DNA of 39,060 nt from Candidatus Omnitrophota bacterium (lineage in GTDB: Bacteria > Omnitrophota > Gorgyraeia > Zapsychrales > Zapsychraceae): positions 1 through 39,060 of the forward strand of contig JADFYJ010000021.1 of assembly GCA_015233115.1 (NCBI GenBank), written 5' to 3'. The notes below the pieces were generated by a model. That model searched no databases, was not told where the DNA came from, and saw nothing but the letters and a program-made list of their open reading frames with translations. Shown in pieces: positions 1-8,641 of the stretch (its first letter is position 1; every line of letters begins with the position of its first letter). The position numbers and the translations under genes were made by a program.

Positions 1-466
1 TCGAGCTGGTGTTTTTTAAGTTTTCTTGTAATTGAGTAAGTTTTGCTTGGAGTTCATTTTTAGATTGCTGTTCTTTAGCCAATTGATCTGCTGTTTTTAT
101 GTTTTGATTCGTCAAATCAGCTAATTTGTCTTGAGCTGTTTTTAATTGCGATGATGTTTTTTCTTTTTCTTCTGCTGTTTTAAGACTCTGATTCGTTAGA
201 TCCGCTAATTTGTTTTGAGAATTTTTTAGTTCTGAAGCTATTTTTTCTTTTTCATCAGCAGTCTTTGCTAATTTGTTTTCTAAATCAGTTTTGTTTTGCG
301 CTAATTCAGCGAGTTTCTTCTGTTGTTCAGAAGCGCTCGAGCTGGTGTTTTTTAAGTTTTCTTGTAACTGAGTAAGCTTTGCTTGGAGTTCATTTTTAGA
401 TTGCTGTTCTTTAGCCAATTGATCTGCTGTTTTTATGTTTTGATTCGTCAAATCAGCTAATTTATT
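1..466 (-). repeat. 28-residue (84 bp) coding repeats with a 336 bp higher-order duplication
   Basis: Bases 1-127 recur at 337-463 with only two differences that I can see, a spacing of 336 bp. Inside this block related segments recur every 84 bp (compare starts at 106 and 190). 84 bp is 28 residues or four heptads, and 336 bp is four such units, so duplication preserves both frame and coiled-coil register. Repeated peptide cores are KLADLTNQ and LKTAEEKEK-like. The array continues beyond the left edge. Confidence 0.85.
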
Positions 467-3400
467 TTGGGTTGCTTTTAATTGTGAAGTTAGATTTAAA
501 ATTTGTGTTCCCAGGTCTTTCTTGGTTAATTCAATTGAAGACTGAGAATCATTTTTTATACGGTCAATAGTCTGATTCAGATCTTGTATGCGTTTGTTAT
601 ATTCTGCTTTTTCTTTAGTTTGAATTTCAGACGTGTTTTTCTCTTTTGCGCTGTATTGTTCATTTAATATTTTAATTTTTTGATCTAAACCATCTTTTTC
701 TTTTAAAACATTTTGGTAATTTTCTACGGCAGTGGCTAATTTTGAATCAAGTTCTTTAGACAGGGTGGTTTGTTTATTCAAGGATATTTTCTGTTCATCT
801 ATTTGGGATTTTAGCAGCGTGAGCTGGTTGTCTGAAGTTTTTTTGTATTCGTCTTGTGCAGCAGTAGCATGAATTAGGCTTTTTTGTGATTCAGTATTTT
901 GTTGTTTTAAATCAGCAATTTGTTTGGTGTATTCAGCTTGTAATGATTTGAATTGCGTTGATGATTTTTTAATTTGTTCAGATAAACCTGAATTTTGGGT
1001 CTGAGCATTGGTTAAATTAGTTTCTGTGTCGAGAAGTTTTTTTTCTAAAAAGTCAACACGTGCTTCCAGCGGAATTTTTATTTGGTCAATTTTTCCAGGG
1101 ATTTTTTGAAGTTCTGATTGAGCTAAGGTCAATTTTTGAGTCAAATTTGTTTTTTCTTGAGCAAGAGTAGATATATTATTGACAAAATTTTCCTGTTTAT
1201 TTTTGAATTGAGTGATTTCTTTTTCTCGGTCATTAATGGTTGTTTGTAAGTCAGCAATTTTCTGATTAAAAGAGTTGGTTTGTGATTCTAGGTTTTTTGC
1301 TGACGTCTTACTTTTATCATCGAACATCGCACGTTCATTTTGTAAAGTAGCTTCCAGCGCTTGAAATTTAACGCCCGCGTCTTTAATGTTGTTATTCAAC
1401 AGGGCAATATCATTGTTTTTTTGGTTTAAGTTTTTTTCGATTACTTTTTTGTTTGCTGTCTCATTAGTTAAGTCTTTTGTTTTGGTCGATAACATTAAAG
1501 ATAATTCAGATATTTTTTTATCTGTTTCACTTGTTTTTTGTTTTAATTCATTTTCTAGTTTGATTTTTGATTCTTGTAAGGAATCGGCGTGTTTCGAAAT
1601 TTCAGAAAGTTTTTTGGTAAGTGATTCAAGATTTTGAGTTAATTGAGCGAGTTGTTCTTTTTTCAAGGAATCAGCTTCTTTTAGTGAAGCAGATTTTTGT
1701 TTCAATTCGGCGATTTCATTTAATAAAGGCGTTTTGGCATTATTGATTTGGGCTGGCAAGTCATTTAGTGTTTTCGTGTTTTGAGTTTGAGCAAATTCCA
1801 GTTTTTTCTTATGGTCAGATAAATCTTTTTCTAATTGATCGATTTTGGAGTTTAGTTGGTCTTTTTGCTGAGTTAAAGCTTGAAGTTCAGTGTTTTTCTG
1901 AACGATATCCTTTTGGGCTGAAGTAAATTGCGCTGAGAGTTGCGTCACCTGGTTAATAAATGGAATTTTGGCTTTTTCGATTAAAGCCGGTGTTTGTTTT
2001 TTGAGATCAGCCATTTCTAATTGTGACGTCGTGATTTGGTTTTGTTTATTTGTTACTAATTCATTCAGTTGAGAAATGGTTTTTTGTAAATCGTTTTCAT
2101 TTTGTTTGAGTTGAGAAATAGTTTGCGTTTTTTCTTTTTCGGTATTTTGCGTTAAGGTGAGTTGCCCTCGTAGAGTATCTAGTTGTTTTAAAAGTGGATT
2201 TTTGACGTTTGCAAGTTCGTATGGCAAATCATTTTGTAATTTGGCAATTTGGGTTTGACTTTCTTCAAACTTTGATTGAGTTTTGGCTAAATTATTTTGA
2301 AGTTCTGTTATATTCCGAAAGAAATCTTTTTGTTTTACTGTCAATGTTTCAAGATTTTTAGTTAAATTTATGTTTGAATTATTTGAGCTAGTTAACTGCT
2401 GGTTAAGGGATAATATTTCTTTGCTTAACGGTGCTTTTGCTTTTTCTATAAGATCCGGAGTTTGTGCTCTTAAATCAGCTATTGTGGATTGTGATGCGGC
2501 TGTTTTAGTTTGTTCGTTTTTTAATGATTCAGTCAATTGGGTGACAGTTTTTTGTAAATTAGATTCATTTTGTTTTAATTGAGTAATAGTTTGTGAATTA
2601 TTTTTATCACTACTTTGCAGGGCGGCAAGTTGACCTTTGAAATTGTCTATTTGTTTTAAAAGGGGGTTTTTTGCGTTTTCTAATGCTACCGGCAAATCGC
2701 TTTGCAATTTCGCGATTTGGTTTTGGCTTTCTTCAAATTTGGATTGATTCTCGTCTAAAAGATTCTGCAAATCAGAATTATTTTTTGCTAGATCTTTTTG
2801 TTTTGCGGTTAATTGTTCAATGTTTTTTGATAAATCTGTAATTGAATTTTTGGAGTTTTCTAGTTGGGCAGTCAACGTTGATTTAGTTTTTTCTATTTCT
2901 GCGTCTTTTTTGGGCAATTGCAAGGCTAATTGATTTTTTTCATTTTCTAAAACGTTGATTTTAGCTTGTGATTGTTGAATCAAACTTTGATTTTCTGATT
3001 CAGCCGATTTGATTTTTTGATTTAATTTTTCAATAGCAGCGGCGTATTGTTTATTTTTGTCCGTAATTTGCTCACTGAACTGTATTTTTTCATTTTCTAA
3101 CGCGGATACTCTTTGACTAAGATTTTGTTTATCAGCATTAAGGGTTTTATTGTATTCGGTAAGATTTTTAACCAATTTTGCTAATTCAGAAGCTTTTGTA
3201 TCTGTTGCTTGCTTATTCTTTTCAATTTCCGCATCTTTCTGTTTGAGTAGAAAATCCCGGTCTTGGATATTCGTATTTAGCTCATTGACTTTTTGAGCAA
3301 GAATTTTTTGACGTTCATTTGTTTGAACTTCAATTTTTTTTCTTTCCAATACGATTTGAGATAAGTTTTGTTTGATAGATTCATTTTCACTTTTTAAAAC

Positions 3401-4780
3401 GATATAGTCTTTTTGGATTTGAGCTAGAAAATTATTCTTTTGTTTTAGTTCAGTATTGGTTAATGACAATTGCTCTTGAATTTTATTGATCTGACCAGTC
3501 AAAGTTAGGTGAGAATTTTCCGCCTCTTTACGGCTTTTAGATGTTTGGTCATTCGCTAATGCCAATTGATTTGTGAGAGCCTGATTAGATTGGGTTAAGT
3601 CTGCGAGTTGTTTATTTAAATTTTTGGTTTGATTCGAATTTTGTTCGGTTTGTTTAGCAAATTCTTTGAGTTTATTTTCATAGTCATTTTTGATGTTCTG
3701 AATTTGATCGTTCATTTGCTGTTTAATTTCTTCTCGATTAAACTCGGACTTTGCTTTAATTTCAGCAATGTTTTCAGTGGAAGATTTGAGCTGATCTTTG
3801 AGGGTGTTTGTTTCTTTAGTTAATTGCTCAATAAGATTTTTCTTTTCTAATGCTTCCGTATCTTTTGATTTAAAATTTTGCTGAAATTCGCGGAGCTGAC
3901 GTTCTTGATCAGAATTTCGTTTGGTTAACTCATCTGTCGCAAATTTCAACTGCTGAGCAGAGGTTTTTTGATTATTGGCCAATTGGACTTTTAATTGGTT
4001 TGCTTCTTGAGCCCGTGAAGTCAGTTGATCGATCATATGCTGACGGTCATCCAGCAATTTGACTTTTTCATTTAAAGCTGTGGTATATCCTTCAATCGTT
4101 TGTTTCATCGCGAAAATTTGATTTTGTAAAGGAAGACGTACATCTTCCATTTTTTTGATCAAAGCATCTTCATTAGCGGTTGAACTGGCGGTTAATTCAT
4201 CAATTTTGGTTTTTAGGCGGCGGTTTTCTTCTTGCACGGCAAATATATCCGCGTTGGCTTCTTTTGATTTTTGCAGTTCATTTTTGAGAACAGCAATTTC
4301 TTGTTTGTCTTGGTTGATGGTATTCAAGCGGGATTGGAATTCAGCGTTATTTTTTTCAAGATCACTATTTTTAGCGGTCAAATCTGTTTCTTTTTGCGAT
4401 AACAAATCTTTGATTTTACGGTTATCGCGTTTTAATTGGCTTAATTCGTCAGATAAAGTTTGTTTTAAAGAATTTAATTCTTGTAATTGGCTTTGTTGTT
4501 GATCCAGTGTTTGTTTTTTGTGGTTTAAATCAGCTTCTAAAGATTGAACACGTTTTTCCAGCATAGAATCATCCGCGTTCTTTTTGATGGCATTTTTAAG
4601 GCCTTCATTTTCTTCAGAGATGGTTAAATTTTCTTGTCGCAGACTCATGAGCTGATTCAGCAGCGATTGTTTTTGCAAAAGCAACTCTTCAAGCGAATCT
4701 TTGTTTTGAGCATAAACTGGAGAAAAAAAACATGCCGCAGCAAAAATCCCTGCGACAACAATGGGCGTGAACTTATTCAT
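1..4780 (-). CDS. Giant secreted coiled-coil protein (partial, C-terminus beyond left edge)
   Basis: An open frame begins at ATG 4780 and runs without a stop to the left edge, giving at least 1593 residues. The first ~26 residues form a signal peptide (basic start, hydrophobic core, cleavage likely after PVYA). The rest is almost entirely Lys/Glu/Gln/Asn/Leu-rich heptad sequence, i.e. long coiled coil. Five Pro-Leu hinges lie exactly 78 residues apart (proline codons at 2663, 2429, 2195, 1961 and 1727), and near the left edge the protein consists of 28-residue repeats. A Shine-Dalgarno AGAGAGGAAG precedes the ATG. The start overlaps the stop of the upstream gene by 8 bases (ATGAATAA), implying translational coupling. 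No enzymatic domain is visible. It is presumably periplasmic or surface-exposed and structural; giant proteins are known from Omnitrophota, but the role here is unknown. Confidence 0.85.
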   Translation of the reverse strand, partial: MNKFTPIVVAGIFAAACFFSPVYAQNKDSLEELLLQKQSLLNQLMSLRQENLTISEENEGLKNAIKKNADDSMLEKRVQSLEADLNHKKQTLDQQQSQLQELNSLKQTLSDELSQLKRDNRKIKDLLSQKETDLTAKNSDLEKNNAEFQSRLNTINQDKQEIAVLKNELQKSKEANADIFAVQEENRRLKTKIDELTASSTANEDALIKKMEDVRLPLQNQIFAMKQTIEGYTTALNEKVKLLDDRQHMIDQLTSRAQEANQLKVQLANNQKTSAQQLKFATDELTKRNSDQERQLREFQQNFKSKDTEALEKKNLIEQLTKETNTLKDQLKSSTENIAEIKAKSEFNREEIKQQMNDQIQNIKNDYENKLKEFAKQTEQNSNQTKNLNKQLADLTQSNQALTNQLALANDQTSKSRKEAENSHLTLTGQINKIQEQLSLTNTELKQKNNFLAQIQKDYIVLKSENESIKQNLSQIVLERKKIEVQTNERQKILAQKVNELNTNIQDRDFLLKQKDAEIEKNKQATDTKASELAKLVKNLTEYNKTLNADKQNLSQRVSALENEKIQFSEQITDKNKQYAAAIEKLNQKIKSAESENQSLIQQSQAKINVLENEKNQLALQLPKKDAEIEKTKSTLTAQLENSKNSITDLSKNIEQLTAKQKDLAKNNSDLQNLLDENQSKFEESQNQIAKLQSDLPVALENAKNPLLKQIDNFKGQLAALQSSDKNNSQTITQLKQNESNLQKTVTQLTESLKNEQTKTAASQSTIADLRAQTPDLIEKAKAPLSKEILSLNQQLTSSNNSNINLTKNLETLTVKQKDFFRNITELQNNLAKTQSKFEESQTQIAKLQNDLPYELANVKNPLLKQLDTLRGQLTLTQNTEKEKTQTISQLKQNENDLQKTISQLNELVTNKQNQITTSQLEMADLKKQTPALIEKAKIPFINQVTQLSAQFTSAQKDIVQKNTELQALTQQKDQLNSKIDQLEKDLSDHKKKLEFAQTQNTKTLNDLPAQINNAKTPLLNEIAELKQKSASLKEADSLKKEQLAQLTQNLESLTKKLSEISKHADSLQESKIKLENELKQKTSETDKKISELSLMLSTKTKDLTNETANKKVIEKNLNQKNNDIALLNNNIKDAGVKFQALEATLQNERAMFDDKSKTSAKNLESQTNSFNQKIADLQTTINDREKEITQFKNKQENFVNNISTLAQEKTNLTQKLTLAQSELQKIPGKIDQIKIPLEARVDFLEKKLLDTETNLTNAQTQNSGLSEQIKKSSTQFKSLQAEYTKQIADLKQQNTESQKSLIHATAAQDEYKKTSDNQLTLLKSQIDEQKISLNKQTTLSKELDSKLATAVENYQNVLKEKDGLDQKIKILNEQYSAKEKNTSEIQTKEKAEYNKRIQDLNQTIDRIKNDSQSSIELTKKDLGTQILNLTSQLKATQNKLADLTNQNIKTADQLAKEQQSKNELQAKLTQLQENLKNTSSSASEQQKKLAELAQNKTDLENKLAKTADEKEKIASELKNSQNKLADLTNQSLKTAEEKEKTSSQLKTAQDKLADLTNQNIKTADQLAKEQQSKNELQAKLTQLQENLKNTSS
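1700..2750 (-). repeat. Degenerate 78/156-residue coding repeats with Pro-Leu hinges
   Basis: Motifs of the form K-x-P-(L/F)-x-x-x-(I/V/L) occur with proline codons beginning at 1727, 1961, 2195, 2429 and 2663, each 234 bp apart. Alternate units resemble each other more: DLP...NAKNPLLKQI and DLP...NVKNPLLKQL on one hand, TPDLIEKAKAPL and TPALIEKAKIPF on the other. This gives a 468 bp (156-residue) super-repeat. Similar isolated hinges lie at 4130 (RLPLQNQI) and 1070 (KIPLEARV). Confidence 0.8.
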
Positions 4781-5573
4781 TGCTATTTAACTTCCTCTCT
4801 ACAATTGAAATCAGGTTGCGGAGTTTATTTTTTAGAACTTCGATGTTTTCTTTTAATCGATTGATTTCCTGTTGTTCTGATAGACATTGATCGGTGAGAA
4901 CAGATTTGGGAATTTTTTCAGCTTGATTTTTTAGTCTTTCATTTTCAGCTCTTAATCCTTGAATTTGGGCTTCCTCATCCGCTAATTTGTTGCTTGTTTC
5001 AGACCATTGTTCCTGTAATCGATGTTTGTCTTCAATTAATTTATTGAGGGTTTTGCTCAATTCTTCATAGTTATTCGAATATTGATTAAAATATTTGTCA
5101 AAATTTTTTATTTCAGCAGGTTCAGGCCGTGTAGGCACAAGGGGCTTTGACACAACTGGGGTTATGGCAGGGGTAGTTTGTGCTTCTTTTATGTCTGAAG
5201 TTGCTTTGGCGATTGGTTTTTTTGTGTTTGGATTTTCATATTTTTCAACCGTGTCGCCGATGGAGATTTTATTAAAATCGAGAGTTGTTTTAAATTCGGA
5301 CGCCTCATCGAGCGTTCCTAATTTGGATATCGCCGATGTCGCATCCAGTACTTTTAAAAAACCTTCAAATTGACCGTTTTTGTATAATTTGACAATATCG
5401 CCTTCCGATAAATAAAAATTTCCAAGATCGGAAAAAACGATTTTTAATTTAGTATTGGTGTTAATGATTTCCCCGGTAATTTTTTCTGCAAAGCAGGATA
5501 ATTGAAAACAGCATAGCAAAAAACTTGCCATAAAAGAAATAAGACAATTGCGCCACTTTACAGGATTAAGCAT
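4773..5573 (-). CDS. Secreted protein with small beta domain and C-terminal coiled coil
   Basis: The protein has 266 residues from ATG 5573. An upstream in-frame TTG at 5588 is rejected because the strong AAGGAGG Shine-Dalgarno lies between the two. Residues 1-29 form a signal peptide with a Cys-containing hydrophobic core ending CFA. Residues ~31-110 form a beta-rich domain (ITGEI..., LSEGDIVKLYKNG, ISIGDTVEKY) that by eye resembles the SH3-like/FlgT C-terminal class of domains; this is a weak resemblance only. Residues ~115-155 are a Pro/Thr/Ala-rich linker, and ~160-266 are heptad coiled coil. It is the first gene of a unit with the giant coiled-coil protein and overlaps it by 8 bases, so the two are probably made together and may bind through their coiled coils. 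The function is unknown. Confidence 0.8.
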   Translation of the reverse strand: MLNPVKWRNCLISFMASFLLCCFQLSCFAEKITGEIINTNTKLKIVFSDLGNFYLSEGDIVKLYKNGQFEGFLKVLDATSAISKLGTLDEASEFKTTLDFNKISIGDTVEKYENPNTKKPIAKATSDIKEAQTTPAITPVVSKPLVPTRPEPAEIKNFDKYFNQYSNNYEELSKTLNKLIEDKHRLQEQWSETSNKLADEEAQIQGLRAENERLKNQAEKIPKSVLTDQCLSEQQEINRLKENIEVLKNKLRNLISIVERKLNSNE

Positions 5574-5594
5574 AATCCTCCTTAACAAAATTGG

Positions 5595-5600
5595 ATTATA
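5595..5600 (-). promoter_or_regulatory. Possible -10 element for the coiled-coil operon
   Basis: On the minus strand a perfect TATAAT lies 21 bases upstream of the ATG at 5573 and just before the Shine-Dalgarno. The region further upstream is very AT-rich, but no convincing -35 sits 16-18 bases away. It is the only promoter-like signal in the 123-base gap behind the HD-GYP gene. Confidence 0.35.
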
Positions 5601-5696
5601 ACGTTTAAAATAATATTACATATTAACATTTTAATAGGTAAAATCAACAGTTTTAAGAGGGCGAAAGGGAAGCATTAAATTTGGTTGCGCGGCGGG

Positions 5697-6755
5697 TTAG
5701 TTGTCTTCGTATTGGTCTTTAATTTTGATGATTTCAGGAATGATTTCTAGAAATTTGTCTACTAAAACAGGGTCAAAATGTGTTCCTTTTCCTTTCTTAA
5801 GTTCTTCAAGTGTTTTATCTAAAGGCCAGGGTTCTTTATATGGCCGTTTACTAGTCAATGCGTCAAACACATCCGTAATACAACAAATACGGCCAGACAA
5901 AGGAATTTGGATCCCGGTTAATTTTTGGGGATAGCCAGTTCCATCCCATTTTTCATGGTGATTCAGTGCGATATCATGCGCAACTTCTAAAAAGTAAGAT
6001 TTACTTCCTCCTAGGAGTTTTCCACCAATCGTTGTATGCGTTTTCATGATGTCAAATTCGTCAGGCGTTAATTTTCCGGGTTTTAATAAAATGCTGTCCG
6101 GGATTCCTATTTTTCCGATATCATGCAATGGACTGGCTGTGAGGATGATTTCACATTCTTTTGAAGATAAACCAATCGATTTAGCCAGACAATCGGAATA
6201 ATGACTCATGCGTAAAATATGCATGCCGGTTTCTGTATCTCGAAATTCCATGGCGCGTGATAACCGGTCGATCAGGTCCATTTGCGTATCAAATAATTCT
6301 TGGGTCCGTTCATGAACTTTTTGTTCTAAAACAAGATTATTATTTTTGATTTGCTGGTTAAGTAAGCGAACTTCAATGATGTTGCGCGAACGGGATAAAA
6401 CTTCTTTAGTGTCGTAAGGCTTATTGACAAAATCTTTGGCTCCTGAATCCAGGGATTTTTGCCGGGATTCTTTGTCATCGGAGCTGGTTAGAATCAAAAT
6501 TGGTAAATAATCGCCTTTATTTTTACTCTTAAGCAATTTGATAATATCAAGGCCGGAGACATGCGGCATATTTAGGTCTAGAATTACTAATTCTGGTTTT
6601 AAGTGATCATAAACTTGTTCAGCTTTTCGGGAATCGGTTAGAGAGGTGATATTGGTGTAACCGTCTTTTTTTAAGATTTGGCTTAGTAAGGTAAGGCTGA
6701 TGGGATCGTCATCCACAATCATTACTTTTGATTCACGGATCAATTTGTCATCCAT
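5697..6755 (-). CDS. Response regulator with HD-GYP c-di-GMP phosphodiesterase output
   Basis: The protein has 352 residues from ATG 6755. A TTG at 6770 is less likely because it lies inside surE and lacks a ribosome site. Residues ~8-120 are a receiver with an acidic cluster (VDDD), phospho-acceptor Asp60 in VILDLNMP and Lys112 in NKPYD. A short coiled linker follows. The HD-GYP domain has HD at 211-212 (HDIGKIGIPD) and the diagnostic HHExxDGTGYP at 266-276, so all catalytic metal ligands that I can check are present. Members hydrolyse cyclic di-GMP, usually under control of a sensor kinase. It is the last gene of the protease-to-surE operon (TGA of surE, two bases, then ATG). No kinase partner is adjacent and no GGDEF protein is in the window. 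Confidence 0.9.
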   Translation of the reverse strand: MDDKLIRESKVMIVDDDPISLTLLSQILKKDGYTNITSLTDSRKAEQVYDHLKPELVILDLNMPHVSGLDIIKLLKSKNKGDYLPILILTSSDDKESRQKSLDSGAKDFVNKPYDTKEVLSRSRNIIEVRLLNQQIKNNNLVLEQKVHERTQELFDTQMDLIDRLSRAMEFRDTETGMHILRMSHYSDCLAKSIGLSSKECEIILTASPLHDIGKIGIPDSILLKPGKLTPDEFDIMKTHTTIGGKLLGGSKSYFLEVAHDIALNHHEKWDGTGYPQKLTGIQIPLSGRICCITDVFDALTSKRPYKEPWPLDKTLEELKKGKGTHFDPVLVDKFLEIIPEIIKIKDQYEDN

Positions 6756-6757
6756 GG

Positions 6758-7513
6758 TCAGATTTTCCAATTTTTCATTTTTTCACAAAATTGATGGTCA
6801 GTTGAATCACAGTGGATCGGGGTGACTGTAATATACCCATTGTTAAGGGCGTAGGTATCAAAAGAGTTGTCATTTTTTCGTTCAGGGGTTTTTCCGCTCA
6901 TCCAGAAATAATCCCGCAAGTGAGGATCTACACGTTTTTCGAAAAGGCCATGTATGGGGGTAGTCCCCTGCTTCGTTATTTGATAACCTTTGATTTTTTT
7001 TGTATTTATTGCTGGCACATTAACATTCAAAAAAGTGCCTTTAGGCATAGATTGTTTTTTAAAAATTTTTACTAAATGCGCGCCGCATTGGGCGGCATAA
7101 GAAAAATCGTAAGCTAAAAAAGTGTCTAATGAAATAGCAATCGCTGGAATGCCCATTAAGGCCCCTTCTCTCGCTCCTGCCACTGTTCCTGAGTAAAAAA
7201 CGCTACAGCCGTCATTACAACCCCAGTTTATACCGGAAATAACAATGTCGGGTTTTTGTTTTTTCATAAGCACATCGACACCAAATTTCACACAATCCGC
7301 AGGAGTGCCGCTAATGCCGTATCCAAATAGTTTGTTATTTTTGTAAACTTTTTTATACCAGATCGGATAAGACAAAGTAATCCCGTGTCCGACAGAACTT
7401 CTTTCCGAATCAGGGGCCACAATCGTAACATCGCCTAATGGTTTTAACGTTTTATATAATGCTAAAATGCCTTCCGCATTTATACCGTCATCATTAGTCA
7501 AAAGAATACGCAC
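6758..7513 (-). CDS. surE: 5'/3'-nucleotidase SurE
   Basis: The 251-residue length is normal for SurE. It starts at GTG 7513, with a GGAG Shine-Dalgarno about 6 bases upstream. Metal-site residues are visible: Asp8-Asp9 in TNDDG, Ser39 in APDSERSS, and Asn96 in SGINWG. SurE dephosphorylates nucleoside 5'- and 3'-monophosphates in the cytoplasm and is linked to stationary-phase survival and nucleotide salvage. It lies 12 bases behind mutY and 2 bases before the HD-GYP gene, in a co-directional operon. The tail is complete. Confidence 0.93.
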   Translation of the reverse strand: MRILLTNDDGINAEGILALYKTLKPLGDVTIVAPDSERSSVGHGITLSYPIWYKKVYKNNKLFGYGISGTPADCVKFGVDVLMKKQKPDIVISGINWGCNDGCSVFYSGTVAGAREGALMGIPAIAISLDTFLAYDFSYAAQCGAHLVKIFKKQSMPKGTFLNVNVPAINTKKIKGYQITKQGTTPIHGLFEKRVDPHLRDYFWMSGKTPERKNDNSFDTYALNNGYITVTPIHCDSTDHQFCEKMKNWKI

Positions 7514-7525
7514 AATAACTCCGAT

Positions 7526-8641
7526 TTAAACATTTGTATGGGAATTTAACATTAAAATAATCTTAGCACTTCCAGATGGCATTGGATAAGTTTTTAATGA
7601 TTTTTTTGTAACCCATTTTTGGTTGGATTTTAAAGGCTGCGTGTAAGATTGGCAGACGCAGTGAAACGCGGTTAACGATATTTTGTATTGTGTATAGTAA
7701 TGAATTACTTTTGTGAATAAAGTTGCCTTGATGACTGTTAATCCGGTTTCTTCTTTAATTTCCCGTATTATGGCTTTAAGCGGCGTTTCACCGGCTTCGA
7801 TTTTTCCGCCAGGAAATTCCCAAAGTCCGGCCAGCAAGCCTTTTTCGGGACGCTGTTGAATTAATAGTTTATTTTTATAGTCGATAATGCCGATAACCAC
7901 GCGCAAAGGTTTAATTTTTTTGGATATGATTTCTGGAATTAATTCTTGTGTACCTTTTTTATAACTTTCACAACATAATGAAACAGGGCAAGCATGGCAC
8001 GACGGATTTTTGCTGGTACAAATTAAAGCGCCTAATTCCATTAACGCTTGATTAAAGTTTCCCGGCTCTGAATGCGGGATTAAATGTTCCAACAAAGCAT
8101 AAAATTCTTTATCCCGCTTGGTGTTTATTTTTTCTTGAATCGCCATAAGCCTCAACAGCACCCTACGGACATTGGCATCCACAACTGGTAAGGGTTTTTG
8201 ATAGGCGATACTCAATACCGCGCCGATGGTATAAGGGCCCAATCCGGGTAAGGTTTTTAAAATATCTGCTGAAGAAGGAATTATCGTGTTAAACTTGCTT
8301 ACAATGGCTTGCGCGGCTTGGTGAAGGTTACGCGCGCGTTGATAATATCCCAATCCTTGCCATACGGTTAAAACTTTTTGCAACGGAGCTGATGCTAAGG
8401 TTTTTATATCCGGAAAAATTTTAAACCAGCGCTCATAGTATGGAATAACAGCCGTGACAGTCGTTTGTTGAAGCATGATCTCAGATATCCAAATATGATA
8501 GGGATCAGAAGTTTTTCTCCACGGCAGATCGCGAAGATTTTTTTTATACCATTTTAAAAGAAAAGGTGTCAGATCTCTATCGAAAACTGGCGCTCGGCGA
8601 GTGACCGGCAAGATATTTTTGTTTGTAAGCAATTGTTTCAT
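7526..8641 (-). CDS. mutY: A/G-specific adenine glycosylase MutY with C-terminal Nudix domain
   Basis: This 371-residue protein removes adenine mispaired with 8-oxoguanine. Seen: Glu54 in WISEIMLQQT, the helix-hairpin-helix LPGLGPYTIGA at ~131-141, catalytic Asp155 in VVDANVRR, and the iron-sulfur motif Cys208-x6-Cys215-x2-Cys218-x5-Cys224. The C-terminal domain keeps a full Nudix box at 279-301 (Gx5Ex7REUxEExGU); in many MutY proteins this region only recognises 8-oxoguanine. The ATG overlaps the NAD kinase stop (ATGA). The first ~25 residues exceed the usual MutY N-terminus and are encoded inside a segment bounded by 12 bp inverted repeats (8565-8576 and 8647-8658). Confidence 0.95.
   Translation of the reverse strand: MKQLLTNKNILPVTRRAPVFDRDLTPFLLKWYKKNLRDLPWRKTSDPYHIWISEIMLQQTTVTAVIPYYERWFKIFPDIKTLASAPLQKVLTVWQGLGYYQRARNLHQAAQAIVSKFNTIIPSSADILKTLPGLGPYTIGAVLSIAYQKPLPVVDANVRRVLLRLMAIQEKINTKRDKEFYALLEHLIPHSEPGNFNQALMELGALICTSKNPSCHACPVSLCCESYKKGTQELIPEIISKKIKPLRVVIGIIDYKNKLLIQQRPEKGLLAGLWEFPGGKIEAGETPLKAIIREIKEETGLTVIKATLFTKVIHYYTQYKISLTAFHCVCQSYTQPLKSNQKWVTKKSLKTYPMPSGSAKIILMLNSHTNV

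Noticed and set aside
1-466. Tandem repeats considered as a CRISPR array or minisatellite
   Set aside because: The repeats are in frame, a multiple of the heptad, and lack the unique spacer/identical repeat pattern; they are coding repeats.
4155-4502. 115-residue plus-strand ORF (and similar plus-strand ORFs at 1386, 2370 and 3629)
   Set aside because: They are antisense to the giant coiled-coil frame, Ser/Phe/Leu-rich as expected for the complement of Lys/Glu codons, and have no ribosome sites or family resemblance.
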